From NCBI RefSeq assembly GCF_029840925.1, contig NZ_JAOCDM010000001.1, forward strand, positions 124,001 to 188,000: a stretch of 64,000 nucleotides of DNA. The letters run 5' to 3'. A program made the position numbers and the translations under genes. Under the pieces are notes generated by a model. That model had not been told where the DNA came from, searched no databases, and saw only the letters and a list, made by a program, of their open reading frames with translations. This stretch comes from Pseudomonas sp. GD03858. GTDB taxonomy: Bacteria > Pseudomonadota > Gammaproteobacteria > Pseudomonadales > Pseudomonadaceae. Positions 9,866-18,670 of this stretch are shown here, piece after piece (position 1 is the first letter of the stretch; each line of letters begins with the position of its first letter).

Positions 9866-11209
9866 TCAGGAGACCCTCTCCTTCCACGCTTCGTATCTGG
9901 CAAGGAGCGGCTGGACACTCAACCCATGCAGCACAATGCTCAACGCCACCACTGACAGCACCAGGTTGATGCTCTGCGGGGCCAAGGCGGGAAGCAGCCC
10001 ATGATTCAGGGCATAGAACAGGTAATAGAAGCTGCCGATACCTCGGATACCAAACCACCCTAAAAGGCCGCGCTGGCGGATATCCAGCATTCCTCGAGTC
10101 GGGAACAAGAGGATGCTGATGGGGCGAATGACAAAGAACAAAGCGCCGGCAACCAGCACTGCCCGCCAATCCCAATGCTCAATGAGCACCACCCCGAGCA
10201 GGGTCACCAGAAATACTTCCATTGCCCGCTCGATCAGGCTACCGAAGGCCAGCATGTCACCCAACATGATCCCCGCTGCGACCTGCGAGTCGTCGAGCCC
10301 TTTCACATCGCCTTTGACGGCTAGCTCAGGCGCCACGTGCTGGTGACCTACCACAGGCTGTACCAGATGTTCAGCAGCCGGCTCTTCTGGGCTATCGGCG
10401 GTCTGAACCTCCGCCTGCCGTAAACCCAGACCCGCGGCGAACACCGCGAGGAATCCATAGGCCTGTATCGACTCGGCGCTCACGTATGCCAACGCAATCA
10501 GGGCAAGGGCCAGATAGTCGTTGGGCGAGACGGTGCTGTCGTCGTTGCGCAGACGCAAGAACAGCGTGAGCTTTCCCAGGCCGCGGCCCATCCAATAACC
10601 AAGCAGCATGCCTGCGGTTACTGCCCATAGCAGGTCCTTGAGCAACCAGTCACTGAACCAGGCTTGGCCATTGTCCTGTTGCAGGAACAGTCCAAGCATG
10701 ACGAAGGGAAATGCCACGCCGTCGTTGAGCCCTGCCTCACCCGACAAGCTGAAACGGACAAGATCATCGTCCCGGGCATCAACCACCTGCACCAGGGTTG
10801 CGAGCACGGGGTCAGTGGGTGCGAGGATCGCCCCGATCAGTAGCGAGACGCCCCACCCCAAGTTCAGGCCGTAGTGCAGCACCAGCGTTACCCCACCGAT
10901 GCAGATCAACATCACTGGCCCCGCTAGAAAAAAGGCGCTGCACCAACGGCGGTTGTGCAAGGGCAGGCGCAATTTCAACCCACTGAAGAACAGCGAAAAC
11001 AACACCGCGACCTCTGTGAGGTGCTCCATCCAGCCGCTCGACTTGCTCAAATCCAGCTGAAGAAAACCCAGCCCCGATGTACCCAGGCCGATACCCAGGG
11101 CAAGGCACACTACAGACGAGGTCACAGGGATCCAGCGCAGGTAGGCGGATGAGAGTGCGAGCAGCAGCAATACTGCGCCCAGCATGGCGAACCAGACGAT
11201 GAAGGTCAT
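9866..11209 (-). CDS. Cation:proton antiporter (CPA1/NhaP-like)
   Basis: About 447 residues from the ATG at 11209; an ATG 12 codons upstream (11245) is possible, but neither has a strong ribosome site. Some 11-12 hydrophobic helices are seen. The core motif GAILAPTDPVLA and the later GEAGLNDGVAFPFV carry the paired Asp residues expected in Na+/H+ exchangers. A polar insert (about residues 265-310) interrupts the helices. Role: Na+ or K+/H+ exchange at the inner membrane for pH and salt tolerance. It follows a small acidic gene by about 40 bp on the same strand. Confidence 0.88.
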   Translation of the reverse strand: MTFIVWFAMLGAVLLLLALSSAYLRWIPVTSSVVCLALGIGLGTSGLGFLQLDLSKSSGWMEHLTEVAVLFSLFFSGLKLRLPLHNRRWCSAFFLAGPVMLICIGGVTLVLHYGLNLGWGVSLLIGAILAPTDPVLATLVQVVDARDDDLVRFSLSGEAGLNDGVAFPFVMLGLFLQQDNGQAWFSDWLLKDLLWAVTAGMLLGYWMGRGLGKLTLFLRLRNDDSTVSPNDYLALALIALAYVSAESIQAYGFLAVFAAGLGLRQAEVQTADSPEEPAAEHLVQPVVGHQHVAPELAVKGDVKGLDDSQVAAGIMLGDMLAFGSLIERAMEVFLVTLLGVVLIEHWDWRAVLVAGALFFVIRPISILLFPTRGMLDIRQRGLLGWFGIRGIGSFYYLFYALNHGLLPALAPQSINLVLSVVALSIVLHGLSVQPLLARYEAWKERVS

Positions 11210-11248
11210 CTGCGCAGAAGCCTTGGGAAAGTTTTCGAGTGCCATCCG

Positions 11249-11407
11249 CTAAATGGATTCGCCGTCATCCTGGATGTCTTCCTCTGCTTCGGCTGCCTCC
11301 GTGGCATCAGCGTCATTCAAAGGTGGCGACGTTGGCTTTTGGGGATCATTGAGGAAAGGTAGATCGCTTGGCCCTTTTTCTTCGAAGCCTTCGGTTTTCG
11401 GCTGCAT
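11249..11407 (-). CDS. Small acidic hypothetical protein
   Basis: 52 residues, starting at an ATG with TGGAGGT eight bases upstream. The ORF can be read 18 codons further back but that part has no ribosome site. The protein is Asp/Glu/Pro-rich and probably disordered (PLNDADATEAAEAEEDIQDD). It lies just upstream of the antiporter in the same direction. Function unknown. Confidence 0.55.
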   Translation of the reverse strand: MQPKTEGFEEKGPSDLPFLNDPQKPTSPPLNDADATEAAEAEEDIQDDGESI

Positions 11408-11444
11408 GACAATACCTCCAGGCAAATGGATCGAGCGCAGAGCT

Positions 11445-11759
11445 TCAAGTACTTTCAGCAACGCCCGAGAACTTTTTGACGTCGACAGGTGGCGCTATGA
11501 ATTCAGGGCCATCGCCGGCGAGCCGCCACTTCACCTTGGCGATGCCGTAGCGCTCGGCCATCGGTCGACTGACCAGCTTGATTTTCTGCTGACTGAATCT
11601 TGGGATGATGCCAACGCCGGCATCGCAACTGGCCCAGTGCCAAGCCCCGGCGTTGTCCATTTTTTCCAGGCGGATGATGAACGTCCGATGGTCACCGTGA
11701 AGGTCATACTCGATTACGAACAATTGAAGTGCTGGCACAAGATACGCTCCCTGGTTCAT
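11445..11759 (-). CDS. Small hypothetical protein (DUF6555-like)
   Basis: 104 residues or fewer, depending on the start. The central pattern (IIRLEKMDNAGAWHWASCDAGVG, then IPRF and SRPMAERYGI) looks like a conserved Pseudomonas family that I believe is DUF6555; the name is from memory. No signal or membrane segment. A plus-strand ORF covers the same bases, but its protein looks like a shadow. Function unknown. Confidence 0.6.
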   Translation of the reverse strand: MNQGAYLVPALQLFVIEYDLHGDHRTFIIRLEKMDNAGAWHWASCDAGVGIIPRFSQQKIKLVSRPMAERYGIAKVKWRLAGDGPEFIAPPVDVKKFSGVAEST

Positions 11760-11835
11760 ACGCTATTGAGCGACGTCTGGAAGAGATAATTCCATTGGAT
11801 TGGCAGGATGTGCAGCCAACCCATGCCACGGGCAG

Positions 11836-12360
11836 TCAGGCGAGTTGGATGTACACCGAGTAGCTACCCAGGAGCACCCAGAACACCAGAAAGATCCACG
11901 GTGTGCGCAGCGAAAACAGCAGTGATTTCCGATGGCCTGCACGCGAGGTTTCCGCCTCGCAGAACAGCGGCGACTCATCGTAAGCCAGTCCCATCAACGG
12001 CTCGCTGCGCAGCAGGTGACTTTGCTTGAGCTGCCAGTGATCGATGATGTTGTAGGCCGCCCGGATGCCAGGCCAGGCGTTGAGTGAGCTCAGTACCCCG
12101 AGCAAGGCGAGGAACGCCGGTACGATCAGGGTGAACATCTCGCCCCATCCTTGATTCAGATTTCCCATAGAGGAGACGAAGGCGATGACCAGAAAGGACT
12201 GCGCCGCGAGGTAGGCATCCGTGCGGTTGGCGAGGATGCTGGTTTCGTACTGGATTTCACGCCGGTAAAAATCCAGACGCTCCTTGGGAGAGCCGAACAT
12301 CCTGGCATTGTGTTCGCTGATCTCGTGCTCAGGGGTTGCTGGCGTAATGATTCGAGGCAC
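11836..12360 (-). CDS. Membrane protein of about 174 residues (RipA-like)
   Basis: It starts at GTG 12360 with a strong GGAGGA eight bases ahead. A polar N-terminal helical region (about 1-45) is followed by hydrophobic segments near 50-66, 76-98 and 150-172. The layout resembles the RipA family of octameric small membrane proteins, but I cannot confirm this by eye. It is transcribed divergently from the SDR at 12557. Confidence 0.6.
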   Translation of the reverse strand: MPRIITPATPEHEISEHNARMFGSPKERLDFYRREIQYETSILANRTDAYLAAQSFLVIAFVSSMGNLNQGWGEMFTLIVPAFLALLGVLSSLNAWPGIRAAYNIIDHWQLKQSHLLRSEPLMGLAYDESPLFCEAETSRAGHRKSLLFSLRTPWIFLVFWVLLGSYSVYIQLA

Positions 12361-12556
12361 TCGCTCCTCCGGGAATGGGGCTCCGAGCTACGGGATGAGC
12401 CTGAAGCTGAGTTCGGTAGAGCAGGCGATGGGGTTTGGAATTCAATTGGATTGATAGCCCGCACCGCTCGTCGTACCAACCGCAGATTGAAACCAACACG
12501 CGCAGGCCAGGCCTTTCGAACCGGTATGAGCGTTCTCAACTGCAGGAGCTTCTACC

Positions 12557-13414
12557 ATGCGAGACTTCCCTACCCCGCCCTTCCCTTCACAGCCTCAAAA
12601 TGTCCCCGGCTCACAGCGCAAGATGGAACCCTACCCGGATTGCGGTGAGCAGTCGTATACCGGCCACAATCGACTCGAAGGCAAGGTTGCACTCATCACC
12701 GGAGCAGACAGCGGCATCGGGCGGGCAGTAGCGATTGCCTATGCCCGCGAAGGAGCCGACGTCGCCATCGCTTATCTGAATGAGCATGAAGACGCGCAAG
12801 AAACCGCGCGCTGGGTTGAGTCCGCAGGCCGTCAATGCTTGCTGTTGCCCGGTGACCTGGCGCAGAAGCAGCACTGCTACGACATCGTCGAAGAGACCGT
12901 CAGCCAGTTCGGGCGTATCGACATCCTGGTCAACAACGCGGCGTTCCAGATGGCCCACGAAACCCTGGAAGAGATCGACGATGATGAATGGGTGAAGACC
13001 TTCGATACCAATATCACCGCCATCTTCCGTATTTGCCAGGCGGCCCTGCCTTACATGCCCAAGGGCAGTTCGATCATCAATACCAGCTCGGTCAATTCCG
13101 ACGACCCATCCCCCAGCCTGCTGGCCTATGCCACGACCAAGGGGGCCATTGCCAACTTCACTGCCGGCTTGGCTCAGTTGTTAGCCAAGAAAGGCATCAG
13201 GGTCAACAGCGTCGCGCCGGGCCCTATCTGGACGCCTTTGATTCCGGCAACCATGCCGGACGAGGCCGTCAAGAACTTTGGTTCCGGCTACCCGATGGGG
13301 CGCCCGGGACAACCGGTCGAAGTCGCGCCGATCTACGTGCTGCTGGGCTCCGACGAGGCCAGTTACATCAGTGGCTCACGTTACGCAGTGACTGGCGGCA
13401 AACCCATCCTTTAG
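12557..13414 (+). CDS. SDR family oxidoreductase (YghA / glucose dehydrogenase-like)
   Basis: 285 residues, start behind GCAGGAGC. A Pro-rich leader of about 40 residues precedes the Rossmann core, as in YghA-type SDRs of the general stress group. Seen: TGADSGIGRA, NNAA, the catalytic Ser in NTSSVN, and YATTKGA supplying Tyr and Lys. The C-terminal PMGRPGQPVEV and YISG are typical of the family. NAD(P)-dependent oxidation of a sugar or alcohol is expected; substrate unknown. Confidence 0.9.
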   Translation: MRDFPTPPFPSQPQNVPGSQRKMEPYPDCGEQSYTGHNRLEGKVALITGADSGIGRAVAIAYAREGADVAIAYLNEHEDAQETARWVESAGRQCLLLPGDLAQKQHCYDIVEETVSQFGRIDILVNNAAFQMAHETLEEIDDDEWVKTFDTNITAIFRICQAALPYMPKGSSIINTSSVNSDDPSPSLLAYATTKGAIANFTAGLAQLLAKKGIRVNSVAPGPIWTPLIPATMPDEAVKNFGSGYPMGRPGQPVEVAPIYVLLGSDEASYISGSRYAVTGGKPIL

Positions 13415-13421
13415 CAAAAAG

Positions 13422-13450
13422 AGGCTCGCCGTGCTGGCGAGCCTGATTTT
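13422..13450. terminator. Bidirectional intrinsic terminator
   Basis: A 9-bp stem AGGCTCGCC / GGCGAGCCT with a 5-base loop, flanked by A5 on the left and TGATTTTT on the right. A T-tract therefore follows the stem on both strands. It sits between the SDR (ending 13414) and the small minus-strand gene (ending 13463) and can stop both. Confidence 0.85.
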
Positions 13451-13462
13451 TGCTTGGCAGTT

Positions 13463-13624
13463 TCAGCGTTTGTGCCGATCGTGATCACGGGCCGCTTTTT
13501 GCGCTGTCGAGTCATGTGATGTACCGGTGGATCCATCCGGACGATGCGCATCGTTGTCTCGCTCCTCTTCCCCACCCGGCCTCGTCTGTGCCGCTTCCTT
13601 TTGCCTATCGCTCTGTTTCTTCAT
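13463..13624 (-). CDS. Small highly hydrophilic protein
   Basis: 53 residues read directly from the reverse strand, starting MKKQSDRQKEAAQTRPG and ending DHDRHKR. An AGGAG site lies seven bases before the ATG, and the stop falls 13 bases from a shared terminator. It is almost entirely charged or polar (K, R, D, E, H, Q) and probably disordered. Similar little hydrophilic genes are common in Pseudomonas stress loci. Function unknown. The good ribosome site and terminator argue it is expressed. Confidence 0.6.
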   Translation of the reverse strand: MKKQSDRQKEAAQTRPGGEEERDNDAHRPDGSTGTSHDSTAQKAARDHDRHKR

Positions 13625-13777
13625 CTTGCGCTCCTATCCTTTGCCTTTGAACAAGGGAAGCCGAAGCGCCGGCAAAGTTCCTGTCAGGTTAACTTCTCGA
13701 GATAGCCGGGCAATAAATGCGATGAACCAAACGCGCCAGGATCGCGTCCACCGCTAAACAAGCGAGTCGATTCTGGA

Positions 13778-14281
13778 ATGGAAAACGACCCTGTACTGGC
13801 CACCCTCGGCTATCTGAAAAACAACAAACTGATTTTGAGCACAGCAGAATCGTGCACTGCGGGCTGCCTTGTGGCGTTGTTGGCGGCGATACCGGGTACC
13901 GGAGAGGTGCTGGAAAGCGGCTATGTCGTCTACTCGCCCAGCGCCAAGAAGCGCTTGCTGGGCGTCAGCGCCGAAACCATTGAACGATACGGCCTGACCA
14001 GCGAAGCAGTAGCCTGGGAAATGGCCTTGGGCGCCTTGAGAGACAGCGATGCGAACGTGGTGATAGCCACCACCGGAGTAGCCGGGCCGACACCCGAATC
14101 CGGGATACCACCGGGGACGATGTGCTTTGCGTGGGCTTTCGCCGGCGAGCCAGTTGCCGTTTTCACGCGCACTCAGCGTTTCTTCGGCGAGTGGTCTGAT
14201 GTTATGCGCCAAGGCGCCCTTTTCGGGTTGACCCGGCTTTCCCACTATCACCAGCGCTGGTTACGCGGCGAGCGCGCCTGA
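13778..14281 (+). CDS. CinA-family C-terminal domain protein (NMN amidohydrolase-like)
   Basis: 167 residues, the length of the stand-alone CinA C-terminal domain (PncC). The signature TAESCTAGCL lies near residue 25, followed by the SGYVVYS and TGVAGPTPESG motifs. Such enzymes deamidate nicotinamide mononucleotide to nicotinate mononucleotide in NAD recycling. The N-terminal domain of full CinA is absent. The start lacks a clear ribosome site. It is followed closely by a membrane protein and a DUF421 gene. Confidence 0.85.
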   Translation: MENDPVLATLGYLKNNKLILSTAESCTAGCLVALLAAIPGTGEVLESGYVVYSPSAKKRLLGVSAETIERYGLTSEAVAWEMALGALRDSDANVVIATTGVAGPTPESGIPPGTMCFAWAFAGEPVAVFTRTQRFFGEWSDVMRQGALFGLTRLSHYHQRWLRGERA

Positions 14282-14292
14282 GGGCTGTGATC

Positions 14293-14799
14293 ATGTCGGA
14301 AGATGAACTGCTATCCAGGCGTCACCCTGTTCAAGAAGATATACCGATGCAGCAGCGCATCTGGCGCTTCGAGCGCGTGGGGTGGTACGTGCTCGTGGCC
14401 ATCGTATTGCTTGCTTTGGCAGGTCTGTTCGGTAATGGCCCGTTGAGCGATGCCGAGGTGGTGAGCCAGGATGGCCGGGTACGGGTCGAGTACCAGCGCC
14501 TCAGCCGAAGCGGCACGACAGACAGTCTTTTCATCACCGTTCAGGGTACCCCTGGTCAGCCGGTGGAGGTGCAACTCGAGGGATCATTGCTCCGTGACGC
14601 CAGCATCGAGACGTTACAACCGGAGCCGCAACGATCGCTGTCGCACGGCCAGGCCATGCTGTTCCAATTGGGTACCAGGCAAGATGGCGTGGCCACCTTG
14701 TACGTGACCCTACGAAGTGAACACGTAGGCACTCTGGAGGGCAGCGTCAGGTCTGGCCCCAAAAGCGCCGTTCACTTCTCCACATTCCTTTACCCCTAG
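14293..14799 (+). CDS. Single-helix membrane protein, beta-rich outer domain
   Basis: 168 residues from the ATG at 14293, which has AGGG at good spacing; a GTG two codons earlier is too close to it. A cytoplasmic tail of about 30 residues leads to one membrane helix (about 33-52, VLVAIVLLALAGLFG), then a beta-rich domain of about 110 residues probably in the periplasm. It ends nine bases before the DUF421 gene, so the two are likely co-translated and may form a pair. No family name recognised. Confidence 0.75.
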   Translation: MSEDELLSRRHPVQEDIPMQQRIWRFERVGWYVLVAIVLLALAGLFGNGPLSDAEVVSQDGRVRVEYQRLSRSGTTDSLFITVQGTPGQPVEVQLEGSLLRDASIETLQPEPQRSLSHGQAMLFQLGTRQDGVATLYVTLRSEHVGTLEGSVRSGPKSAVHFSTFLYP

Positions 14800-14808
14800 G
14801 AGTGCGTC

Positions 14809-15252
14809 ATGGATTCGATCCTCCGCGCAGCCGGGATGTACGTCGCCCTCATGCTGCTGTTTCGCGTAGCCGGCCGGCGCTCGCTGGCCGACCTGACGAC
14901 CTTTGACTTCGTCTTGCTGCTCATCATCGGGGAGGCCACCCAGCAGGCGCTTCTGGGTGACGATTTTTCATTCACCAATGCCATGCTGGTGATTGCCACA
15001 CTGATCGTTCTGGATGTCGGCCTTTCGCTTGCGAAGCTCAACTCCAGGCCCTTGGCCCGGCTTCTGGACGGACACGCAACCTTGGTTGTCGAGAACGGGC
15101 GCTTTCTGCATCACCGCATGCGTCGGGCACGCCTCACGGAGGACGATATCCTTGAGTCCGCGCGGGACAGCCAAGGCATCGAGCACATTGAGCAGGTGAA
15201 GTTCGCCATCGTCGAGCGCAATGGAAAGATTTCGGTCATTCCTGCTGAGTGA
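14809..15252 (+). CDS. DUF421 / YetF-domain membrane protein
   Basis: 147 residues with AGGAG ahead of the ATG. Three hydrophobic helices fill the first 80 residues (including FDFVLLLIIGEATQQALLG), followed by a cytoplasmic beta domain with the VVENGRFLH and ILESARDSQGI pattern of DUF421/YetF proteins. Function is not established; some members are linked to spore or stress traits in Bacilli. Probably in an operon with the two genes before it. Confidence 0.88.
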   Translation: MDSILRAAGMYVALMLLFRVAGRRSLADLTTFDFVLLLIIGEATQQALLGDDFSFTNAMLVIATLIVLDVGLSLAKLNSRPLARLLDGHATLVVENGRFLHHRMRRARLTEDDILESARDSQGIEHIEQVKFAIVERNGKISVIPAE

Positions 15253-15370
15253 GGTCTGTTGACAGCATTCAGACGCGATGATGCCAGCCATCGTAAGTAT
15301 TGAACCGTGTCACTCGGCGTGTACTCAACCACGAGCAAGTTCCTGACTTAATCCGTGATGAGGTAACGCC

Positions 15371-15835
15371 ATGAACGCTATCGACTTACTGATCCAAGAC
15401 CACAAGCTCGTGAAGAAGCTGCTCGAAGAGCTGTCGACCACCACCGAGCGCGCAGTGAAGAAACGGGCCGAGTTACTCCACAGGATCGAGCAGGAGTTGC
15501 AGATCCACACCGCGCTCGAGGAAGAAATTCTCTACCCGGCCATCAAGCAAGCGGGTGGCAAGGAAGAAGCGAAGATGTACTACGAGGCCAAGGAAGAACA
15601 CCGCACTGTCGACGCTCTCGTCCTGCCCGATCTCCTGCATACCGAAACCGGCACCGTCGAATTCGCCGGGCGGGTCAAGGTTATGAAGGAATTGTTGGAG
15701 CATCACATCGAGGAAGAGGAAGGCGAGCTGTTCCCCACCGCGAAGAAGCTGCTCGGCAAGGACACCCTCGAGGAGCTTGGGCAAACCATGGAAATGCAGA
15801 AAAAGATGCTCAAGGGCGAGCAGCGAGCAGCTTAG
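15371..15835 (+). CDS. Hemerythrin-domain protein
   Basis: 154 residues, a four-helix bundle with the diiron ligands of bacterial hemerythrins: IQDHKLV in helix 1, IHTALEEEILYP in helix 2, EEHRTVD in helix 3 and HHIEEEEGELFP in helix 4. It probably binds O2 or NO, or senses redox or iron state. Cytoplasmic, no fused domain. A perfect 15-bp inverted repeat follows the stop. Confidence 0.92.
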   Translation: MNAIDLLIQDHKLVKKLLEELSTTTERAVKKRAELLHRIEQELQIHTALEEEILYPAIKQAGGKEEAKMYYEAKEEHRTVDALVLPDLLHTETGTVEFAGRVKVMKELLEHHIEEEEGELFPTAKKLLGKDTLEELGQTMEMQKKMLKGEQRAA

Positions 15836-15841
15836 TCAAGC

Positions 15842-15878
15842 GATCACCTGCCAGCGCCCGGGACGCTGGCAGGTGATC
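15842..15878 (+). terminator. Strong hairpin after the hemerythrin gene
   Basis: A perfect 15-bp stem (GATCACCTGCCAGCG and its complement) around a 7-base loop begins seven bases after the stop. There is no T-run after it, so it may be a Rho-assisted or RNA-stabilising hairpin rather than a classic terminator. Confidence 0.6.
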
Positions 15879-15913
15879 AGCTTCAGATACCCCATCATCA
15901 TTCGGAAGGTGTC

Positions 15914-16162
15914 ATGGAATATTGGATTAGGTTACTTGAATGGCCTGCGATGTTGATGACCGTGCTGGCAGCGTGGTGCATCGGTTCGCGCCGTCCGGGG
16001 CGGAGGAAGGCAGGTTTCTGTTGTTTTCTTGCAAGCAACGTTTTGTGGGCCGCCTGGGGCTGGCAAGCAGAAGCGTGGGCATTGATCCTCCTGCAATTCT
16101 GCCTCTGTGCCATGAATCTGCGAGGGTGGCGAAAAAATACACAACTGCAAGCGAGGGCGTGA
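15914..16162 (+). CDS. Small hydrophobic membrane protein
   Basis: 82 residues with GGAAGGT ahead of the ATG. Three hydrophobic segments (about 9-24, 32-48 and 53-67) rich in Trp, Leu and Ala resemble the small nicotinamide-riboside-transporter-like (PnuC-fold) or YgjV-type proteins. Its end lies six bases from the end of the convergent broken kinase gene. Function unknown. Confidence 0.65.
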   Translation: MEYWIRLLEWPAMLMTVLAAWCIGSRRPGRRKAGFCCFLASNVLWAAWGWQAEAWALILLQFCLCAMNLRGWRKNTQLQARA

Positions 16163-16168
16163 ACACGC

Positions 16169-17293
16169 TTATGCCATTGGCAGGGATATGCGGAATGTGG
16201 TGCCCGATGAAGAGTTGGATTCCACGTCGATAGCCCCTCCATGCCGGGCTACGATCTCGCCCACGATGAACAGGCCAAGACCCAGCCCACCGGATGCCTC
16301 GTGATCTTCCGACGTCAGTCGCGAGTATCTGGCCTGGGGGTTGAACAGATGAGGCACTACATCCGGCGCAATGGGCTTGCCCCAGTTATGTACGCTCAAC
16401 TCGACCGCTTCAGGGCCTTGGGTCAATGTTACGGTGATAGGCTTGGCATGATCACCGTGGTGAAACGCATTGGCTATCAGGTTGGAAAACACCTGCCCCA
16501 TGCGGGTGGCGTCAAACTGGCCGAATGCTTGCCGGCCGCCTTTCAGCACAATAGTGGTCTCGGGCCGAGAAACGCGAAGCTCGTCCACAAGCGTATGGCA
16601 CACCTAGGAAAGGTCGACAGGCTCTTTCTGGATGGGTATGCCAGTACCCACGTTCGCTTTGGCGAGATCGAGTAGATCAGTCACGATTTGCCTGGATCGT
16701 GTCACACTGGCCGCAATCTGGTCTGCAATTTTTCGGTCGCGCTCGTTTAGCTGACCTTTACGGCTCAACATCTCGGCGCCCAGAAGAGCTGCAGTCATCG
16801 GGGTTCGTAGATCATGCCCAAGCACACCCAGTACCAGTTTCCGTGTGGTCTCCACCGCGATGCCGTATGACGTGATGGATTCGCCCAGTGCTTGATCGAT
16901 GGCCTCGTTGAAACGAACCATGTCATAAATATCTTGGGGTTCATCAGCCATTGGCTGCGAAAACCAAAGGCGCAGCACACTTGCGCGCAGCGCACGATAC
17001 TCTGCAACCACTTGGTCAAGCGTGAACCCGGCACTCAGCCGGGTAACCGCATGGGCCTGGGCGGCTGTTTCGATCGAACTCGTTGCCTGCATGCCTCGAG
17101 ACTTCTCAAACTGCTCGCGGGCTGTCTGCGAGGATGCCATGTCCAGTGCAACGGTTCGCAGCATGGCTTCAGCGTGGTTACGCAGGCCTGCAGCATCAAG
17201 ATCCGGCATAGGGGTCTTTACGGTACGAGCAAAATCCTCCCAAGCCTGGAGAATGAGCTCGATGTTCTGTGTAATGAAGTCAGAGAGCCGCAC
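16169..17293 (-). pseudogene. Sensor histidine kinase interrupted by an in-frame amber codon
   Basis: Residues 1-229 (from 17293) hold an RsbRD-like N-terminal helical domain and a HisKA domain with LGHDLRTPMT as the phospho-His box. They end in VDLS followed by TAG at 16604-16606. The same frame continues without a gap into VCHTLVDELRVSRPE and a full HATPase domain (NLIANAFHHG, GGLGLGLFIVGEI). The pieces add up to one normal kinase of about 374 residues. A single C-to-T change (CAG to TAG) would explain it. Either the kinase is inactive, the halves are made separately from a GTG right after the stop, or the base is a sequencing error. No response regulator is adjacent. Confidence 0.85.
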
Positions 17294-17466
17294 GTCGGGT
17301 CCTCGGCGTAACCGTAGGCGTCAAAGGTGAATGTTCAGCATAGCCGACATTGATCTGATCACTGACGATGAACGCGATGAGGGGATGTGCGTGTAACTTT
17401 CCCGATGGGTGCCAAGTCCAGACGCCGGTCTGATTCACCCGCTCCACGGATCATCCCCGCTGACAG

Positions 17467-18264
17467 CTAGCGTTGCTGGCGGCGCCCGCCCAACTGGATC
17501 CAGACCGGCGCATGATCACTGGCCTTGGCTTCGTTGCGCACCCAGGCATCCACACCCGCCCGCTTCAAATAAGGGCTGAGACTGGAATTGAGCAGCAGGT
17601 GATCGATACGGAGCCCGGCATTACGCGCCCAATGATTGCGAAAATAGTCCCAGAACGTGTAGATGCGCTGCTCAGGATACAGGTGACGAACAGCATCGAC
17701 CCAGCCCTGCGCCAACAGCTGTTGGAAACACGCCCGCGATTCAGGTTGCAGCAGCGCGTCCTTTAGCCATGAGCGCGGGTTGTAGATATCCAGATCGGTG
17801 GGCACAACATTGAAATCGCCAGCCAACACCGCAGGATGGCTGCTGCCCTGCAGGGTTTGGGCATGCTTGATCAGGCACTCGAACCAGCGAAGTTTGTAAT
17901 CGAACTTGGGGCCGGGTTGCGGGTTGCCATTGGGCAGGTAAAGGCAGCCCACCAGTACACCATGCGCCGCAGCTTCCAGATAGCGGCTCTGCTGATCGTC
18001 CTGCATGCCGGGCAGCCCGCGACGTATCTCCAGCGGCTCGCTATCGCGCGCCAGGATCGCCACGCCATTCCAGGAGGGTTGCCCTTGGTAGAGGCAACCA
18101 TAACCTGCCGCTTCGATGGCCTGACGAGGAAACTGCTGATCGGCCGCCTTCAACTCCTGCAAGCAGGCAATGTCCGGTTGCTCCCGCTCCAACCAGGCCA
18201 ACAGTGCGGGCAGGCGGCTGCGGATGCCATTGATATTGAAGGTGGCGATCTTCAGCGTTTTCAT
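17467..18264 (-). CDS. xthA: Exodeoxyribonuclease III
   Basis: 265 residues, the normal length. Motifs of the exonuclease III / APE family: FNINGIRSRL with the metal-binding Asn, CLQELKA with the metal-binding Glu, GDFNVVPTDLDIYNP, RIDHLL and the final SDHAPVW. It cuts abasic sites and trims 3' ends in base-excision repair. The start overlaps the stop of the small gene upstream by ATGA, so both are translated from one message. Confidence 0.93.
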   Translation of the reverse strand: MKTLKIATFNINGIRSRLPALLAWLEREQPDIACLQELKAADQQFPRQAIEAAGYGCLYQGQPSWNGVAILARDSEPLEIRRGLPGMQDDQQSRYLEAAAHGVLVGCLYLPNGNPQPGPKFDYKLRWFECLIKHAQTLQGSSHPAVLAGDFNVVPTDLDIYNPRSWLKDALLQPESRACFQQLLAQGWVDAVRHLYPEQRIYTFWDYFRNHWARNAGLRIDHLLLNSSLSPYLKRAGVDAWVRNEAKASDHAPVWIQLGGRRQQR

Positions 18265-18503
18265 GCGTCAGGGTCGCTCACGTGAGCCTGCACGGCATCT
18301 TCCAGTGCCCGGATATGTGCCTCGTCGGCCAGTGCCTTCAGCGTCAACCAGTCATCCCAGTCAATCGCACCATCGTCCCGTAATGCCTCGGCGGTGCGAA
18401 CCAGTTCATGGTGGTAGGCATCCGGCGATTCGCGCCGGTAGCTGATGTCGTCGTACTGCGCGTACCAGGCTTCAAGTTCAGGAATGCTGCGTTCGATGCT
18501 CAT
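18261..18503 (-). CDS. Small hypothetical protein, paralogue of the gene at 9424-9690
   Basis: 80 residues, start with GAGG nine bases upstream. It shares the PDxYHxEL ... DWDDWLTLKALADEAH core with the other copy. It is translationally coupled to exonuclease III by a 4-base overlap, which hints at a role in DNA or oxidative stress, though this is only a guess. No known domain recognised. Confidence 0.72.
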   Translation of the reverse strand: MSIERSIPELEAWYAQYDDISYRRESPDAYHHELVRTAEALRDDGAIDWDDWLTLKALADEAHIRALEDAVQAHVSDPDA

Positions 18504-18670
18504 GACGGCCGCCTCGTTCTATCCCTGCTACTGAGAGCCCAAGCGCCGCGCAATGTTCAACCGCAATGGTCAGCCGGTCAGCATCCCATACCGCTGAAGG
18601 AGTGCATTGGAACTTCTCACCCCGTCCGAGACGTCCCACATCCACACCTGGCAAAAACGGAGAGTGAACG

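Noticed and set aside
11253..11789. Long plus-strand ORF opposite the small minus-strand proteins
   Set aside because: No ribosome site and low-complexity reading; the minus-strand proteins have a better start and family-like pattern.
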